DNA of 13,279 bases from Bog-756 sp035534835 (lineage in GTDB: Bacteria > Actinomycetota > Acidimicrobiia > Acidimicrobiales > RAAP-2). The position numbers and the translations under genes were made by a program. Location of the stretch: contig DATLRE010000020.1 of NCBI GenBank assembly GCA_035534835.1, positions 1 through 13,279 of the forward strand, in the 5' to 3' direction. The notes below the pieces were generated by a model. The model ran no database searches. It worked only from the letters and a program-made list of their open reading frames with translations, and was not told the origin of the DNA. Positions 12,599-13,279 of this stretch are shown here, in pieces. Numbering within the stretch: position 1 is the stretch's first letter; each line of letters begins with the position of its first letter.

Positions 12599-12996
12599 CC
12601 GTCGCCTCCAATCACCATGTGCTCGAGCGCCAGGCGGACCGCCTGACTGTGGTCCGCCTCGGCCTTGAGTCCGGCCAGCAGCCGGCTCAGCCACGCGTTC
12701 ATCTCGACCCGCTCGGTGCGGATGCGGATGCCGCCCGAGGTGTGGCCGACCGTGCAGCGGAGTACGTCCCCGTCCACCTCGGCGTCGAACTGGTCGTCCC
12801 CCATGGCGATGGACACCGAGGTAACGTCGTCGGACTTGCGGAACCGGCCCCCGGCGCGCTTGGCCTGCAGCCGGGTCCCGAGCGCATCGGCCAGCTGGTC
12901 GACCAGGGCCTTGAGCAGGATGCGGACGTCGGCGCTGTCGGCCCGCAGCTGGGCGGCCGCCAGCTCCAGGTCGAAGGAGTCCCCGAGGTCGCTCAC
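12595..12996 (-). CDS. Unrecognised 133-residue protein, first gene of the YbjQ-repeat operon
   Basis: I do not recognise this protein. Residues 1-47 are predicted helical and start acidic (SDLGDSFDLELAAAQL). Residues 50-95 look like paired beta strands (VTSVSIAMGDDQFDAEV, GDVLRCTVGHTSGGIRIRTERV). Residues 96-130 are helical (MNAWLSRLLAGLKAEADHSQAVRLALEHMV). It has no signal peptide or membrane segment and one cysteine. I chose GTG at 12996 because TAGGGT ends seven bases upstream, as at other first genes here; an upstream GTG at 13005 overlaps that -10 box. Its stop overlaps the next start by four bases, so it is translationally coupled to the first YbjQ paralogue and probably functions with it. 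Confidence 0.75.
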   Translation of the reverse strand: MSDLGDSFDLELAAAQLRADSADVRILLKALVDQLADALGTRLQAKRAGGRFRKSDDVTSVSIAMGDDQFDAEVDGDVLRCTVGHTSGGIRIRTERVEMNAWLSRLLAGLKAEADHSQAVRLALEHMVIGGDG

Positions 12997-13003
12997 CCTC
13001 CGC

Positions 13004-13009
13004 ACCCTA
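13004..13009 (-). promoter_or_regulatory. Putative -10 box of the four-gene YbjQ-repeat operon
   Basis: TAGGGT on the minus strand ends seven bases before the GTG at 12996, giving a leaderless operon mRNA. No other promoter-like box is seen at the later, overlapping genes. Confidence 0.55.
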
Positions 13010-13020
13010 CCGGTGGGGCA

Positions 13021-13038
13021 CCGACCGCCGTCGGTCGG
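13021..13038. promoter_or_regulatory. Inverted repeat at the -35 region of the YbjQ-repeat operon
   Basis: CCGACCG (13021-13027) and CGGTCGG (13032-13038) are exact inverse copies with a 4-bp spacer. They begin 11 bp upstream of the -10 box and cover the expected -35 region. It is an operator candidate; at this GC content, chance is possible. Confidence 0.4.
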
Positions 13039-13122
13039 GGTGGCGGCCGGCGATGGGGCTGCCGGTGGGCCCGTCGGCCCGGGATCGTGGGAACTGTAGG
13101 ACCGGGGCCGATCCTGGTCGGG

Positions 13123-13128
13123 TAGAGT
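13123..13128 (+). promoter_or_regulatory. Possible -10 box for tRNA-Arg
   Basis: TAGAGT fits TANNNT and lies 71 nt upstream of the tRNA 5' end, allowing a precursor leader. No convincing -35 is visible. The rest of the 203-bp gap (12997-13199) holds only the operon promoter and its inverted repeat; I see no further gene there. Confidence 0.35.
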
Positions 13129-13199
13129 GTCTCGCTGACATGTTCTCCCCCACGTGGTTCGGGCGACCCGGTGGGCGGATGCCGACAGGTCGGTGACCA

Positions 13200-13276
13200 G
13201 CGCTCGTAGCTCAACGGATTAGAGCATCTGACTACGGATCAGAAGGTTGCAGGTTCGAATCCTGCCGAGCGCGCCA
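13200..13276 (+). tRNA. tRNA-Arg (anticodon ACG)
   Basis: A complete 77-nt cloverleaf. The 7-bp acceptor stem GCGCTCG/CGAGCGC is perfect. The D stem is GCTC/GAGC, and the anticodon stem TCTGA/TCAGA carries the loop CTACGGA with anticodon ACG at 13234-13236. The variable loop is AGGTT, and the T stem GCAGG/CCTGC carries TTCGAAT. The discriminator is G and the CCA end is genome-encoded. ACG is normally edited to ICG to read CGU, CGC and CGA. Nothing integrated is visible at its 3' end, where the window stops three bases later. Confidence 0.97.
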
Positions 13277-13279
13277 TAT

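Noticed and set aside
12997..13005. GTG at 13005 as start of the 133-residue protein
   Set aside because: It overlaps the last bases of the TAGGGT box, while GTG 12996 lies seven bases after it, as at other first genes.
12993..13214. A 73-codon minus-strand frame between the operon and the tRNA
   Set aside because: It overlaps the tRNA gene and promoter, has no recognisable domain and is of a length expected by chance at this GC content.
13200..13279. Integration site of a mobile element at the tRNA-Arg gene
   Set aside because: No integrase, repeated tRNA 3' end or foreign composition is visible, and the window ends just after the gene.

Overview
The window is a very GC-rich (roughly 70%), densely packed chromosomal segment. 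F420-type luciferase-like oxidoreductase, ROK/polyphosphate-type glucokinase, CHAD protein, an Ltp-like thiolase with its DUF35 partner and a CaiB-type CoA transferase are a typical high-GC actinobacterial set. The style suggests Actinobacteria, perhaps an Acidimicrobiia-type lineage; the lineage is inference. No phage, insertion sequence, CRISPR array or integrase is visible, so this looks like resident chromosome. It ends in a complete tRNA-Arg(ACG) gene.

Layout. 10-2336 (minus): an F420-type LLM oxidoreductase and an amidase-signature hydrolase. 2436-4353: a ROK-family, probably polyphosphate-type, glucokinase (plus) converging on a CHAD-domain protein (minus); both families are linked to polyphosphate. 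4481-6177 (plus): a PIG3-type quinone oxidoreductase and a two-hotdog acyl-ACP thioesterase. 6217-7873 (minus): a DUF35 zinc-ribbon/OB protein translationally coupled to a thiolase-fold enzyme lacking the usual second half of the thiolase active site. 7935-9965 (minus): a CoA transferase and a single-pass membrane protein. 10018-12996 (minus): a tightly overlapping four-gene operon with an unrecognised 133-residue protein and three paralogous proteins that each carry two YbjQ/DUF74-like repeats. 13200-13276 (plus): tRNA-Arg.

How things work together. The CoA transferase promoter and the DUF35-thiolase promoter carry nearly the same 15-bp palindrome (CTGACGGNCCGTCAG type) touching or overlapping the -10 box, so they are probably controlled by one repressor and belong to one acyl-CoA pathway. 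Eight promoter-proximal genes have a TANNNT-type -10 box ending 6-8 nt before the start codon, the geometry of leaderless mRNAs. Two downstream cistrons instead have a clear GGAGG-type ribosome binding site, and the others rely on stop/start overlap.

The least explained parts are the triple double-YbjQ operon, the CoA regulon with its atypical thiolase, and a perfect 17-bp-arm palindrome that occupies exactly 13 codons near the start of the CHAD gene.
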